The notes: generated by a model not told the origin, from the letters alone. A stretch of 64,000 nucleotides of DNA from Arthrobacter sp. SLBN-122 (GCF_006715165.1 NZ_VFMS01000001.1:1-64000); one strand, 5' to 3'; counted from the first letter of the stretch, positions 8,543-16,642 are shown. A program made the numbers and translations.

Positions 8543-9172
8543 GTGCCTATATCTAACGAACGAATCGTCTGGATCGACTGCGAAATGACCGGTCTGGACA
8601 TCAAGAACGACGCCCTCATCGAGGTGGCAGCCCTGGTCACCGATTCGGAACTGAACATCCTGGGCGACGGCGTTGATGTGGTCATCAAACCCGACGACGC
8701 CGCGGTGGCCCAGATGTCCGACTTCGTCCGGGACATGCACACCAAATCCGGGCTCCTGGCGGAGCTTCCGCACGGCAGGACCATGGAGGAGGCGGAGGCC
8801 GCGGTCATGGAGTACATCTCCGCCTGGGTTCCGGACCCGCGCAAAGCACCGCTCGGCGGCAATTCGGTGGGGACGGACCGGGTGTTCCTCTCGCGGGACA
8901 TGCCTGCCGTGGTGGAACACCTCCACTACCGGGTCATCGACGTCAGCACCATCAAGGAGTTGTCGCGCCGCTGGTACGCGCGCGCCTACTTCCAGTCCCC
9001 GGCGAAGAAGGGCGGCCACCGCGCCCTCGGGGACATTAAGGATTCGATCGATGAACTGCGGTACTACCGGGAAGCCGTGTTCGTTCCCGCGCCCGGGCCC
9101 GACAGTGCCACGGCCCAAAAGATCGCCCGGGGGATCACCGCCGGCGGGCCGGTTGAAGAGCCGGGCAAGTGA
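8543..9172 (+). CDS. orn: Oligoribonuclease
   Basis: A 209-residue DEDDh 3'-5' exonuclease that degrades 2-5-nt RNAs, including pGpG, in the cytoplasm. Motifs in order: ExoI IVWIDCEMTGLD (Asp12, Glu14), ExoII region GNSVGTDRVFLSRDMP, then YRVIDVSTIKEL and ExoIII HRALGDIKDSI with the catalytic His and Asp. It is slightly longer than the E. coli enzyme because of a Pro/Gly-rich C-terminal tail. The start is the GTG at 8543, directly before the conserved N-terminus. TAGGCT six bases upstream and the lack of a ribosome site suggest leaderless translation. A tRNA-His gene follows on the same strand. Confidence 0.96.
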   Translation: MPISNERIVWIDCEMTGLDIKNDALIEVAALVTDSELNILGDGVDVVIKPDDAAVAQMSDFVRDMHTKSGLLAELPHGRTMEEAEAAVMEYISAWVPDPRKAPLGGNSVGTDRVFLSRDMPAVVEHLHYRVIDVSTIKELSRRWYARAYFQSPAKKGGHRALGDIKDSIDELRYYREAVFVPAPGPDSATAQKIARGITAGGPVEEPGK

Positions 9173-9301
9173 TCTGCGCCATGTTCCCGTGAAATTTTGC
9201 TTCAAAAGGCTAAAAGTGGACAAAGCACCCCTTTCGAGCAGGTACGCTATTTGAGTTGCGTTTCCAGGGAGCCGGTAAAGCGGATTTCCCTTGAGGCACA
9301 T

Positions 9302-9375
9302 GGTGGGCGTAGCTCAGTTGGCAGAGCGCCTGGTTGTGGTCCAGGAGGTCGCGGGTTCAACCCCCGTCGCTCACC
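9302..9375 (+). tRNA. tRNA-His (GTG)
   Basis: A cloverleaf can be drawn: acceptor 9303-9309 (GTGGGCG) pairs with 9368-9374 (CGCTCAC), and anticodon stem CCTGG/CCAGG encloses loop TTGTGGT with anticodon GTG at 9336-9338. The T arm contains GGTTCAA. A G at 9302 supplies the extra G-1 characteristic of tRNA-His, opposite discriminator C at 9375. The CCA end is not encoded. A strong terminator follows at 9407. Confidence 0.96.
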
Positions 9376-9406
9376 CTCACGGGGCGGCACATGCAGCCGT
9401 CAACAA

Positions 9407-9445
9407 AGGAGGCCGCACCGGATATCCGGTGCGGCCTCCTTTTTT
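9407..9445 (+). terminator. Intrinsic terminator after tRNA-His
   Basis: A 34-bp perfect palindrome (arms AGGAGGCCGCACCGGAT and its complement) is followed by six T. It ends the tRNA transcript 64 bases before the deformylase gene. Confidence 0.9.
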
Positions 9446-9508
9446 GTGCCCCACCGGGGTACGTGCAGGAATACCGGGGACACCGCGAAATTTTGAAGGA
9501 CAACTGAT

Positions 9509-10081
9509 ATGACCGTTCTGCCAATCACCATATGGGGCGAGCCTGTCCTGCACCGGCGCGCGGCCGAGGTCGAGGTCTTCGACGATGAACTGCGCACCCT
9601 GATTGCCGACATGTTCGAAACCAACGAGGCTGCCCATGGTGTGGGCCTCGCCGCCCCGCAGATCGGCGTGGGCAAGAGGATCTTCGTGTACAAGTACGCC
9701 AACGACGACGACGCTCCCCCAAGCGGCGTACTGGTGAATCCTGTCCTGACCCTGTCGAAGGTTTCCGGCGCCGCTCCCGACCCCGACGAGGAGGAAGAGG
9801 GCTGCCTGTCCTTCCCCGGTGAGCAGTATCCGCTCAAGCGGGCCGAGTGGGCACGGGTGGAAGGGTTTGACGGCTTTGGAAACCCGGTCAAGTTCGAGGC
9901 AACAGGCTGGTTCGCCAGGGTGATCCAGCACGAATACGACCACCTGGACGGCAAACTGTATGTCAACCGGCTGATCGACCGCTATTCCCGCAGGGCCATG
10001 AAGCAGGCCAAGAAGAACGGCTGGGGCGTGCCGGGGCTGACGTGGATGCCAGGAGTGGACCCGGACCCGTTCGGCCACTGA
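9509..10081 (+). CDS. def: Peptide deformylase
   Basis: A 190-residue metalloenzyme that removes the formyl group from nascent N-formylmethionine peptides. All three family motifs are present: GVGLAAPQIG (about 44-53), EGCLSFPG with ligand Cys99, and QHEYDHLDG with ligands His141 and His145 and catalytic Glu142. A C-terminal extension after the HEYDH helix (SRRAMKQAKKNGWGVPG) is usual for actinobacterial type I/III forms. ATG at 9509 follows GAAGGACAACTGAT, giving an AGGA ribosome site. It lies downstream of the tRNA-His terminator and converges on the HNH nuclease gene, 37 bases apart. Confidence 0.96.
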   Translation: MTVLPITIWGEPVLHRRAAEVEVFDDELRTLIADMFETNEAAHGVGLAAPQIGVGKRIFVYKYANDDDAPPSGVLVNPVLTLSKVSGAAPDPDEEEEGCLSFPGEQYPLKRAEWARVEGFDGFGNPVKFEATGWFARVIQHEYDHLDGKLYVNRLIDRYSRRAMKQAKKNGWGVPGLTWMPGVDPDPFGH

Positions 10082-10118
10082 CACCTTCCCGCCGCTGAAC
10101 CCGTTCCGGGCCGGACCG

Positions 10119-10916
10119 TCAGCGGGCCGTGATGGTTTCCTGCCCGGGGCAGGAGCCGAGCACCTTCTTCATGGCGTCCTTCTCAGCTGCCGTCACCCAT
10201 AGCCCGTAGGCGGCCTTCACGGAAATCTGCCGGGCCACGTAATGGCAGCGCAGCGCAGTGTTCTTCGGCAGCCAGGTGGCGGCGTCACCGGCACTCTTCT
10301 GCTGGTTCGCCGCCCCGTCCGCCGCAATGAGGTTCAGCGGATCATTGGCCAGGCTCTGGCGCTCCTTCGGCCCCAGGCCCTGGGCTCCCTTTTGCCAGGC
10401 GTCACCCAGCGCCACCACATGGTCGATCTGGACGGCACGGCTGCTTTCGGAACCGCGGCGGAAGTCCACGTCCTGGCCGGTATAGGGCTCCCGCAAGTGG
10501 CCCGCCGTCACCTTGCACGTGGAGCCTTCGGAGAACACCACGTCGGCAAGGTCCCTGCGAAGGATGTCGTTGCGGGTATCGCAGCCGTTCCGGTCAACGT
10601 CCAGCCACGCCTGGCCGAAGGCCTCCCGGCTGTAACCGGTGTTCGGTGCACGGCCCTTCACAGCCAGGCCGTCCAGGGCGGCGAGGGCTGTGCCCGCCGG
10701 CACGGGGTTGGGTTCCTGGACCGGTTTCATCCAGGCGGCGTTGAAGACGGGCGCCTCCGTCGGTCCCTCCGGCGCCGGCCCGCCGGCCGCGAACTGTCCC
10801 GCGGTAAAGAACCAGGACAAGGCGGCGACGACGCATACAGCCGCCGTCACGAGCAGCGCCCACGCCTGGCGGGAACGGCGGCGGGCGCGTCGGTAGGCGG
10901 ACCAGCTGACGGTCAT
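10119..10916 (-). CDS. HNH endonuclease family protein (DUF1524-like) with N-terminal membrane anchor
   Basis: A 265-residue protein. A basic N-terminus (YRRARRRSRQ) precedes one hydrophobic segment at about residues 20-38 (WALLVTAAVCVVAALSWFF), so it is probably secreted or anchored with the enzyme outside. The C-terminal domain has the GmrSD-C/DUF1524-like HNH pattern: CDTRNDIL, then VQIDHVVALGDAW with the Asp-His pair, then NDPLNLIAADGAANQQK with the Asn, and a Trp-Leu-Pro tail. Secreted members of this family may degrade extracellular DNA; a defence role is not indicated because it stands alone. No Shine-Dalgarno is evident before the ATG at 10916. Confidence 0.82.
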   Translation of the reverse strand: MTVSWSAYRRARRRSRQAWALLVTAAVCVVAALSWFFTAGQFAAGGPAPEGPTEAPVFNAAWMKPVQEPNPVPAGTALAALDGLAVKGRAPNTGYSREAFGQAWLDVDRNGCDTRNDILRRDLADVVFSEGSTCKVTAGHLREPYTGQDVDFRRGSESSRAVQIDHVVALGDAWQKGAQGLGPKERQSLANDPLNLIAADGAANQQKSAGDAATWLPKNTALRCHYVARQISVKAAYGLWVTAAEKDAMKKVLGSCPGQETITAR

Positions 10917-11043
10917 GGCGTTGACGCCGGCAGGGGAAATTCAGGCACCCCAAGAGCCTAGGACAAAGGGCTTGCCCGTCCTCTGATATCCACACTGTTG
11001 AGGACGAGTGATGTCTCACACGTCCATGGCCACCGCCGTCGGG

Positions 11044-11253
11044 TTACTGCTCCCTGGTGACCCTTCGAAGGTCTTCCTCGGCAATGGCAAGCAGTCCCTC
11101 GAGCTGGCGCACGCGGTCCTCGCTGACATCCCCGGCCTTATGGGCGGCGCGGGCACGTTCGAGCAGCCGGACTGCTTCCTTATGGTTTGCCTTGGCCACG
11201 TCCAGGGCATGTTCGAGGGTGGTCTCGTGCTGAAGTGTCGATTCGTTGTCCAT
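11044..11253 (-). CDS. Small hypothetical coiled-coil protein
   Basis: A 69-residue charged, wholly helical-looking protein (LEHALDVAKANHKEAVRLLE, then DVSEDRVRQLEGLLAIAEED) with heptad-like leucines and no Cys or Trp. I do not recognise it. This frame is preferred over the overlapping 80-codon frame at 11016-11258 because its composition is protein-like, while the other is Pro/Arg/Ser-rich. The ATG at 11253 has no convincing ribosome site. It lies 75 bases downstream of the end of gap on the same strand in antiparallel map order, so it is probably transcribed on its own. Expression is unproven. Confidence 0.5.
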   Translation of the reverse strand: MDNESTLQHETTLEHALDVAKANHKEAVRLLERARAAHKAGDVSEDRVRQLEGLLAIAEEDLRRVTREQ

Positions 11254-11328
11254 GCCACCAGTGTGGTCCCGTTTCCCGGCTGATTCCAGAGAACCAGCCG
11301 GGAATTCCCGGGACGGCTGCGGAATTGG

Positions 11329-12807
11329 TCAGACGGCGATGGCGGCCAGGGCGGCGGCGCTTTCCTTGGCGGGGAACGACGGCGGGTTCACGCCGGCCAT
11401 TTCCTCCATGACGCGCACCACCTGGCAGCTGTAACCGAATTCGTTGTCGTACCAGACGTAGAGGACCAGGTTCTTGTCGGTGGAGACCGTGGCGAGTCCG
11501 TCGACGATACCTGCGCGGCGGGAGCCGACGAAGTCGGTGGAAACAACCTCGGGTGAGTCGATGTAGTCGATCTGCTTGCGGAGGTCCGAGTGCAGCGACA
11601 TTTCACGCAGGTAGTTGTTGACCTCGTCCTTGGTGGTGCCGTTTTCCAGGCTGAGGTTCAGGATGGCCAGCGATACGTCCGGGGTGGGGACGCGGATGGA
11701 GCTGCCGGTCAGCTTGCCGAGCAGTTCGGGCAGGGCCTTGGCCACCGCCTTGGCGGCACCGGTTTCCGTGATGACCATGTTCAGGGCTGCGGAGCGGCCG
11801 CGGCGGTCACCCTTGTGGAAGTTGTCGATCAGGTTCTGGTCGTTGGTGAAGGAGTGGACGGTTTCCACGTGCCCGTGCACCACGCCGAACTTGTCGTTGA
11901 TGGCCTTCAGCACCGGGGTGATGGCGTTGGTGGTGCAGGATGCCGCGGAGACGATCCGGTCTGAATCGTTGATGTCGCGGTGGTTGATGCCGTGGACGAT
12001 GTTCTTGAGTTCGCCCTTGCCCGGTGCGGTCAGGAGGACCCGTGCCACGCCCTTGCTCTGCAGGTGCTGGGAAAGCCCCTCGGCGTCGCGCCAGCGGCCG
12101 GTGTTGTCCACCACCAGGGCGTTGTTGATGCCGTAGGCGGTGTAGTCGATCGTGGCGGGGTCGTTCGAGTAGATCACCTGGATCTGCACGCCATTGGCGG
12201 TAATGGTGTTGGCGTCCTCGTCAATCCGGATGGTGCCCTCGAAGGATCCGTGGACCGAGTCGCGGCGCAGCAGGCTGGCACGCTTGGAGAGGTCGTTGTC
12301 GGAGCCGCGGCGCACAACGATGGCGCGCAGGCGCAGTCCGTGGCCGCCGCCGGCCTTTTCGATGAGGATGCGTGCCAGGAGCCGGCCGATGCGGCCAAAG
12401 CCATAGAGTACGACGTCGGTGCTGGTGCGGTCATCGCCGCCCCGCTTGCCCACGATCTCGGCGAGCTCAGCGCGGAGGAATTCCTCCAGGGTGGCGCCGT
12501 TGCCTTCTTCCTTGAACTTCTGGTTCAGGCGGGCGATGTCGATCGCGGCGGCGCCCAGCTCGAGGTTGGCCAGCGTGTTCAGCAGGGGCGCAGTGTCCTC
12601 CAGGAGCAGTTCGTCCTTGCTCATCCGGCGCGCAAAGCGGTGTGCCTTGAGGATGTTCATGGTGGACTTGTTGATCAGGCTCCGGCCGTGGATGCTGGTC
12701 ACCACGTTGTTTTCGCGGTACAGCCTGCCGATCACCGGGATCATGGCCTCGGCGAGGGCCTCCCGGCCCATCCACGTATCAAGACAAGAATCAGACGTCT
12801 GGCTCAC
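11329..12807 (-). CDS. gap: Glyceraldehyde-3-phosphate dehydrogenase, long form
   Basis: A 492-residue GAPDH, about 150 residues longer than classical GapA because of an N-terminal helical extension (about residues 1-128). The NAD fold begins at VVLYGFGRIGRLLARIL (Gly136-Gly141). The catalytic motif is SAASCTTNAITP with Cys291, and the C-terminal YVWYDNEFGYSCQVVR is typical. It oxidises glyceraldehyde 3-phosphate to 1,3-bisphosphoglycerate or runs in reverse. Long-form enzymes occur in actinobacteria alongside a shorter glycolytic GapA, so a gluconeogenic or alternate-cofactor role is possible (inference). Start is the GTG at 12807, preceded by GAGGAAGG eight bases away. A perfect inverted repeat lies at 12831-12850 in the leader. 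Confidence 0.93.
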   Translation of the reverse strand: MSQTSDSCLDTWMGREALAEAMIPVIGRLYRENNVVTSIHGRSLINKSTMNILKAHRFARRMSKDELLLEDTAPLLNTLANLELGAAAIDIARLNQKFKEEGNGATLEEFLRAELAEIVGKRGGDDRTSTDVVLYGFGRIGRLLARILIEKAGGGHGLRLRAIVVRRGSDNDLSKRASLLRRDSVHGSFEGTIRIDEDANTITANGVQIQVIYSNDPATIDYTAYGINNALVVDNTGRWRDAEGLSQHLQSKGVARVLLTAPGKGELKNIVHGINHRDINDSDRIVSAASCTTNAITPVLKAINDKFGVVHGHVETVHSFTNDQNLIDNFHKGDRRGRSAALNMVITETGAAKAVAKALPELLGKLTGSSIRVPTPDVSLAILNLSLENGTTKDEVNNYLREMSLHSDLRKQIDYIDSPEVVSTDFVGSRRAGIVDGLATVSTDKNLVLYVWYDNEFGYSCQVVRVMEEMAGVNPPSFPAKESAAALAAIAV

Positions 12808-12830
12808 AGAAATACCTTCCTCGGTTCAGC

Positions 12831-12850
12831 CGTGTACGTCCTCGTACACG
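12831..12850. promoter_or_regulatory. Perfect inverted repeat in the gap leader (candidate operator)
   Basis: CGTGTACGTCCTCGTACACG is an 8-bp perfect inverted repeat with a 4-bp spacer, 24 bases upstream of the gap GTG. It could be a dimeric regulator site or an RNA hairpin next to the ribosome site. Confidence 0.5.
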
Positions 12851-13077
12851 GATGTAGGCCACCTGATGATGTCCAGGGGCACCGGCGCCTGCAGGGATGG
12901 CCCCCAGGCGCCTGGATCGCGTGCAAAGAAAAACCGCCGGCTGCGGACGCAACTTTCGGCGGTAGAACTCCTGCGTCCGTGAACCATTCTAATTTGGCCG
13001 GCTGCAGGGAACACGCTTGCGCTGCGTGAAATCACTCACATGGCCGCGGACCCGCACAGTCGTGTCGTTGCCGGGCT

Positions 13078-13611
13078 TTAGTTGTGGACGGCTGAATAGA
13101 AGTTCAGGCTGGCGGAAAAGACGATCCAGGAAAAGTACGGCAGCACCAGGAAACCGGCGAGTGCGTCCACAGGCCCGAACCGCAGGACCAGGAAGGCCAG
13201 GGTTGCGGCGAGTGCGCAGATGACGAGGAAGGCGGCCCACAGGGCGGCAGCACCAAGCATCGGGTACAGGGCGAAAAAGGCAAGCGGCCACGCCGCGTTG
13301 AGGAGGAGCTGGACGACGTACCCTGCACGGGTGCCTCCGGTCAGGCCGCCCTTGCGCCAGACCAGCCATGCTGCTGCCGCCACTCCGGTGTACAGCAGCA
13401 TCCACGTGGTCCGGAACATCCACGCCGGCGGCATCCACGGTGCTTTCGCCGAACCGGCATACCAGCCATCGGAATTGAGGATGATCGGAACCGACGCGAG
13501 AAGCCAGGCAAGGCCGGACAGTGCAAGAAACCCACCAAGTGCAATGATCTGGGAACGGATGCCGGGGACGCCAGCCCGGGCAGCACGACGGGGATCAGGA
13601 GTTGCAGGCAC
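13078..13611 (-). CDS. TspO/MBR family tryptophan-rich sensory protein
   Basis: About 177 residues with five predicted transmembrane helices. TspO landmarks are APWMPPAWMF (loop 1 and helix 2), VWRKGG, LLLNAAWPLAFF (the conserved N-x-x-W region) and the C-terminal PYFSWIVFSASLN. TspO proteins bind tetrapyrroles and sterol-like ligands in the membrane and influence porphyrin metabolism or stress responses. I start at the GTG at 13611, preceded by GGGGA about nine bases upstream. The frame stays open to 13728, but that stretch overlaps the RNase P RNA and reads as low-complexity non-family sequence. The gene lies just downstream of rnpB on the same strand. Confidence 0.85.
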   Translation of the reverse strand: MPATPDPRRAARAGVPGIRSQIIALGGFLALSGLAWLLASVPIILNSDGWYAGSAKAPWMPPAWMFRTTWMLLYTGVAAAAWLVWRKGGLTGGTRAGYVVQLLLNAAWPLAFFALYPMLGAAALWAAFLVICALAATLAFLVLRFGPVDALAGFLVLPYFSWIVFSASLNFYSAVHN

Positions 13612-13657
13612 GGTCCAGCATCCCCAACACGGCGGCCCGTGGTCAAACCGGGTGTGC

Positions 13658-14045
13658 GGATGGGACAGCCGGTACGCCGGGTTCTGTTCTCCCCTCCCGT
13701 TGCCGGAAAGGGAGCGACGGCCATCCATCTACGAGTACCGTTGCCGGCACCCTCCAGCGGCCTACCCGGACACTCGGGCGGGCAGCCCTCGAACGTGTCC
13801 TGTCTGGCCTTGCTCCGGGTGGGGTTTACCTAGCCTTCCCGGTCACCCGGGAAGCTGGTGGTCTCTTACACCACCGTTTCACCCTTACCTGCCCTGCCGG
13901 CCAAGCCGGACGTGCAGGCGGTCTGTTTTCTGTGGCACTGGCCTGCGGGTTACCCCGAGTGGGCGTTACCCACCACCCTGCCCTGCGGAGCCCGGACGTT
14001 CCTCGAGTCACTTGCGTGGCGCGCGGCCGTCTGGCTGTCCCATCC
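13658..14045 (-). ncRNA. rnpB: RNase P RNA (bacterial class A)
   Basis: On the minus strand the 5' end GGATGGGACAGCC (14045-14033) pairs perfectly with GGCTGTCCCATCC at the 3' end (13670-13658), forming helix P1. Inside are conserved RNase P elements, including GAGGAACGTCCGGGCTCC near the 5' end, GGTGGGTAACGCCCACTCGG, GTGCCACAGAAAACAGACCG, and near the 3' end AGAACCCGGCGTACCGG. This is the catalytic subunit that matures tRNA 5' ends. The ends are set by P1 and may be off by several bases. Confidence 0.95.
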
Positions 14046-14087
14046 ACGACCAGTCTACCGGCGCCCGCAGGCCGCTTTGGTCGCCGG

Positions 14088-14093
14088 TAGGAT
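14088..14093 (+). promoter_or_regulatory. -10 element of a probable leaderless promoter
   Basis: TAGGAT ends six bases before the GTG start of yaaA at 14100, with no Shine-Dalgarno. It sits directly behind the divergent rnpB 5' end. Confidence 0.5.
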
Positions 14094-14099
14094 CGGACG

Positions 14100-14864
14100 G
14101 TGCTGATTCTGCTTCCCCCTTCCGAAGGCAAGACACCTGCGCTCCGTGGGCCCGCCGTCGACTGGTCCTCGCTGGGCTTCCCGGAACTCAACCCGTACCG
14201 CGCGAAGGTCCTGGAGGCGTTGGGAACGGCCAGCGCCCACCAGGACGCCCTGGCCCTGCTGGGTGTGGGGGCCTCGCTGCGTGAAGATGTTGAACGCAAT
14301 ACGCGCCTGCATGCCGAACCGGCCGCGCCGGCCCACAGCATCTACTCGGGCGTCCTTTACGACGCGCTGGGCTACCGGAGCCTGACACCGGCCCAGCGGC
14401 GCAAGGCGGATGCGTCCGTCCTGGTGATTTCCGCACTGTGGGGAGCCCTTCGCTTCGGCGACAGCGTCCCCGCATACCGGCTTTCCATGGGCACATCCCT
14501 GCCCGACGTCGGCCGGCTGGCTCCATTTTGGAAGGCACAGCTTGGGCAGACTCTGGGCGGCGTGGCCCAGGGACACCTGCTGGTGGACTGCCGGTCCAGC
14601 ACCTACGCGGCCGCCTGGACGCCGCCACCGGAACAAACCGTGACGGTGAACGTTTTCACCGAAGCCGGTGGAGTCCGCAAGGTGGTGAGCCACTTTGCCA
14701 AGCACACCCGGGGCGAACTGGCGCGGCACCTGCTGTCGCGGCGCGGCAAAGCCCCCGCGGCGCCGTCGGACCTTTTGAAGGCCGCCCAGGAGAAATGGGA
14801 TGCCGAACTGGTGCCGGGCACAGTCCGCAGGCCGCATGCCCTGAACATCATCCTGCTGGGCTGA
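14100..14864 (+). CDS. yaaA: YaaA family peroxide-stress protein
   Basis: A 254-residue protein of the YaaA (DUF328/UPF0246) family, which in E. coli lowers intracellular iron damage under peroxide. Family motifs present are the N-terminal ILLPPSEGKT (about 3-12), the central IYSGVLYDALGY, VISALWGALRFGDSVPAYRLSM, DCRSSTYAAAW and VVSHFAKHTRGELARHLL. The PPSEGKT and K-x-x-RG elements are the conserved core. Start is the GTG at 14100, immediately before the core, with TAGGAT six bases upstream and no ribosome site. It is divergent from rnpB and converges on the zinc-ribbon-like gene with eight bases between. Confidence 0.93.
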   Translation: MLILLPPSEGKTPALRGPAVDWSSLGFPELNPYRAKVLEALGTASAHQDALALLGVGASLREDVERNTRLHAEPAAPAHSIYSGVLYDALGYRSLTPAQRRKADASVLVISALWGALRFGDSVPAYRLSMGTSLPDVGRLAPFWKAQLGQTLGGVAQGHLLVDCRSSTYAAAWTPPPEQTVTVNVFTEAGGVRKVVSHFAKHTRGELARHLLSRRGKAPAAPSDLLKAAQEKWDAELVPGTVRRPHALNIILLG

Positions 14865-14872
14865 TCACCCGG

Positions 14873-15610
14873 TCAGGACCATTCATCGGAACGGACCAGG
14901 ATGGCGCCTGAATCCGGGCAGAACACGATGTCGTCCGCGGCCGCGGCCTTGATCTCTGCGAGATCGCCGGGACTGAGCTTCATGCCGGAGGCTTCGGAGG
15001 TGCCGTGGAACAGCCGCGCCGCACCCACACCCCGTTTTGCCAAGGTCTTTTCATAGACCGCCAGCATGCCCGCATCCAGGGCCGCGGCGAATTCAGCACG
15101 CTGGGCGCGAAGGCCTGCAGCTTCGGTTTCGACCTCGGCGAGGGCAGCGTCAAGCTCTGCCCTGATGGTGGCGAAGGAGCCCTGGATGTCGTCGACAATC
15201 TGCTGCTGGGCGGCCTGCCGTTCCCGAAGGCTGTCGAGCCGCTCCATCACCTCGAGTTCGATGTCCTCCAGGTCCGAGCGCCGTTTGTTGAGCGAGGCGA
15301 TGTCCTTCTGGAGGGCCACCAGGTCCTTGGACAGGCCCGTACCGCTGTTCAGCCGGGCTTCATCGCGCTGAATGCGCGAGGCGACCTGTTCCACGTCCGC
15401 CTCAGCCCTCTTCAGCTCAGCCTCGGCGTCGTGCACAGCCACCTTGGCCGCGCCCAGTTCACCGTTGGCAACGGACAGGGCGGCCTCAAGGTCCGTGATG
15501 CGGGGATCGTTTTCCAGCGTGCGGCGGCGGTTGGCGAGGCCCTTCAGCCGGGCATCCAGCCCCTGCAGTTCGAGCAACTTCAACTGTTCCGCCGGTGCTG
15601 CCTTGGCCAC
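14873..15610 (-). CDS. Zinc-ribbon-family coiled-coil protein lacking zinc ligands
   Basis: A 245-residue protein of the actinobacterial C4-type zinc-ribbon family (formerly DUF164-like). Residues 15-175 form a long antiparallel coiled coil with heptads (LEAALSVANGELGAAKVAVH). The C-terminal 60 residues align with the ribbon (SPGDLAEIKAAAADDIVFCP, then ILVRSDE). The family has two Cys-x-x-Cys pairs there; this protein has one cysteine in all (FCPDSG), with HGTSEASG where the first pair should be. The fold may persist without zinc. Function is unknown in the family. The GTG at 15610 has GGAGG six bases upstream. The Nif3 gene lies upstream on the same strand, a common pairing that suggests an operon. 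Confidence 0.85.
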   Translation of the reverse strand: MAKAAPAEQLKLLELQGLDARLKGLANRRRTLENDPRITDLEAALSVANGELGAAKVAVHDAEAELKRAEADVEQVASRIQRDEARLNSGTGLSKDLVALQKDIASLNKRRSDLEDIELEVMERLDSLRERQAAQQQIVDDIQGSFATIRAELDAALAEVETEAAGLRAQRAEFAAALDAGMLAVYEKTLAKRGVGAARLFHGTSEASGMKLSPGDLAEIKAAAADDIVFCPDSGAILVRSDEWS

Positions 15611-15718
15611 TGTTACCTCCGCTAGATCCCTTCCGGCCGCAGCCGGGCACCGAACCGGCGCTTCCTAGACTCTAGCGCGTGGCCTGCTCCCCCGTTGTGC
15701 CGCGTCCTCACCGCCCGT

Positions 15719-16642
15719 TTAGCCGGGGGTCAGGATGAAGTCCCACGGATCGCTGTTGGTGGTGCTGACATGGATCTCCACCTCATGGCCCTGGTCGGCC
15801 AGGACGTTGCCCAGGGCTGCAGCGGCCGCGGGGAGCCACAGCCATTCACTGGCAAAGTGCGAAACATCCACCAAATAGGGCCGTCCGTTCAGGGCGGCCT
15901 CGCGTGCCTCGGAGGCCGGGTGGTGGCGAAGGTCCGCGGTGACGTAAACGTCCGCGTTGCTGGCCCGCACCTCATTAAAGAGGGAATCACCGGCGCCGCC
16001 GCAGACCGCAATGCGCCGCACCAGACCGTCTTTGTCGCCGGAGACCCGCACTCCCCCGGCCACGGACGGAAGGATTCCGAAGACCCGGGCCGCGAAGTCA
16101 CCCAGGCTCATGGCGTCCGCCAGGTCGCCCACCCGGCCGATGCCTTCCTCCGGCAGTCCGTTGGCCGCCACCGTCAGCGGGGCCACGTCCTGGAGGCCCA
16201 GGGCGTCGGCCAGGACATCGGAAACGCCCCCGACGGCGGAGTCCCCGTTGGTGTGCACCGTCAGCAGTGCCGTCCCCGACTCGATGAGCCGGTGGACCGC
16301 GCGTCCCTTCGCCGAGGTTGCCGCGACCGAGGTGACGCCCTTCAGCAGGAGGGGGTGATGGGTGATGAGCAGCTCCGCTCCCCACTCCACGGCTTCGTCG
16401 ATGACTTCCAGGGTGGGATCCACCGCAAACATCACCTTTGTCACCGGGGCGGACGGATGGCCTGCAACAAGCCCTACTTCATCCCAATTCTCCGCCAGCG
16501 ACTCCGGCCACAGTTCCTCCACGGCCAGAAGCAGTTCGGCCAACGTGGGCGCGTCCGCGGAACCGGCCGGAGCCGGCGTGTCCGGGGAGGCTTCGCCGTC
16601 GTGATCTGCCTGGCCGGTAACGTCGGTGTCCACAGGTTCCAT
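15719..16642 (-). CDS. Nif3-like dinuclear metal-centre protein
   Basis: A 307-residue member of the Nif3/YqfO/YbgI family, which forms toroidal hexamers with two metals per subunit. Motifs in order: ENWDEVGLVAG (about 50-60), LLITHHPLLLKG with the His-His ligand pair, LTVHTNGDSAVGGV, and late DVSHFASE with His and Glu ligands. The first 30 residues are Asp/Pro-rich and likely disordered. The biochemical role is unsettled; it is often annotated as GTP cyclohydrolase I type 2. It lies 109 bases upstream of the zinc-ribbon-like protein on the same strand, the usual actinobacterial pair. Confidence 0.92.
   Translation of the reverse strand: MEPVDTDVTGQADHDGEASPDTPAPAGSADAPTLAELLLAVEELWPESLAENWDEVGLVAGHPSAPVTKVMFAVDPTLEVIDEAVEWGAELLITHHPLLLKGVTSVAATSAKGRAVHRLIESGTALLTVHTNGDSAVGGVSDVLADALGLQDVAPLTVAANGLPEEGIGRVGDLADAMSLGDFAARVFGILPSVAGGVRVSGDKDGLVRRIAVCGGAGDSLFNEVRASNADVYVTADLRHHPASEAREAALNGRPYLVDVSHFASEWLWLPAAAAALGNVLADQGHEVEIHVSTTNSDPWDFILTPG

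Noticed and set aside
11016..11258. An 80-codon frame overlapping the small coiled-coil gene
   Set aside because: It is Pro/Arg/Ser-rich and lacks a ribosome site; the 69-codon frame in the other register has a protein-like composition.
13612..13728. Upstream extension of the TspO frame
   Set aside because: It overlaps the 3' part of the RNase P RNA, and the residues it adds do not look like TspO. The GTG at 13611 gives a normal-length protein.
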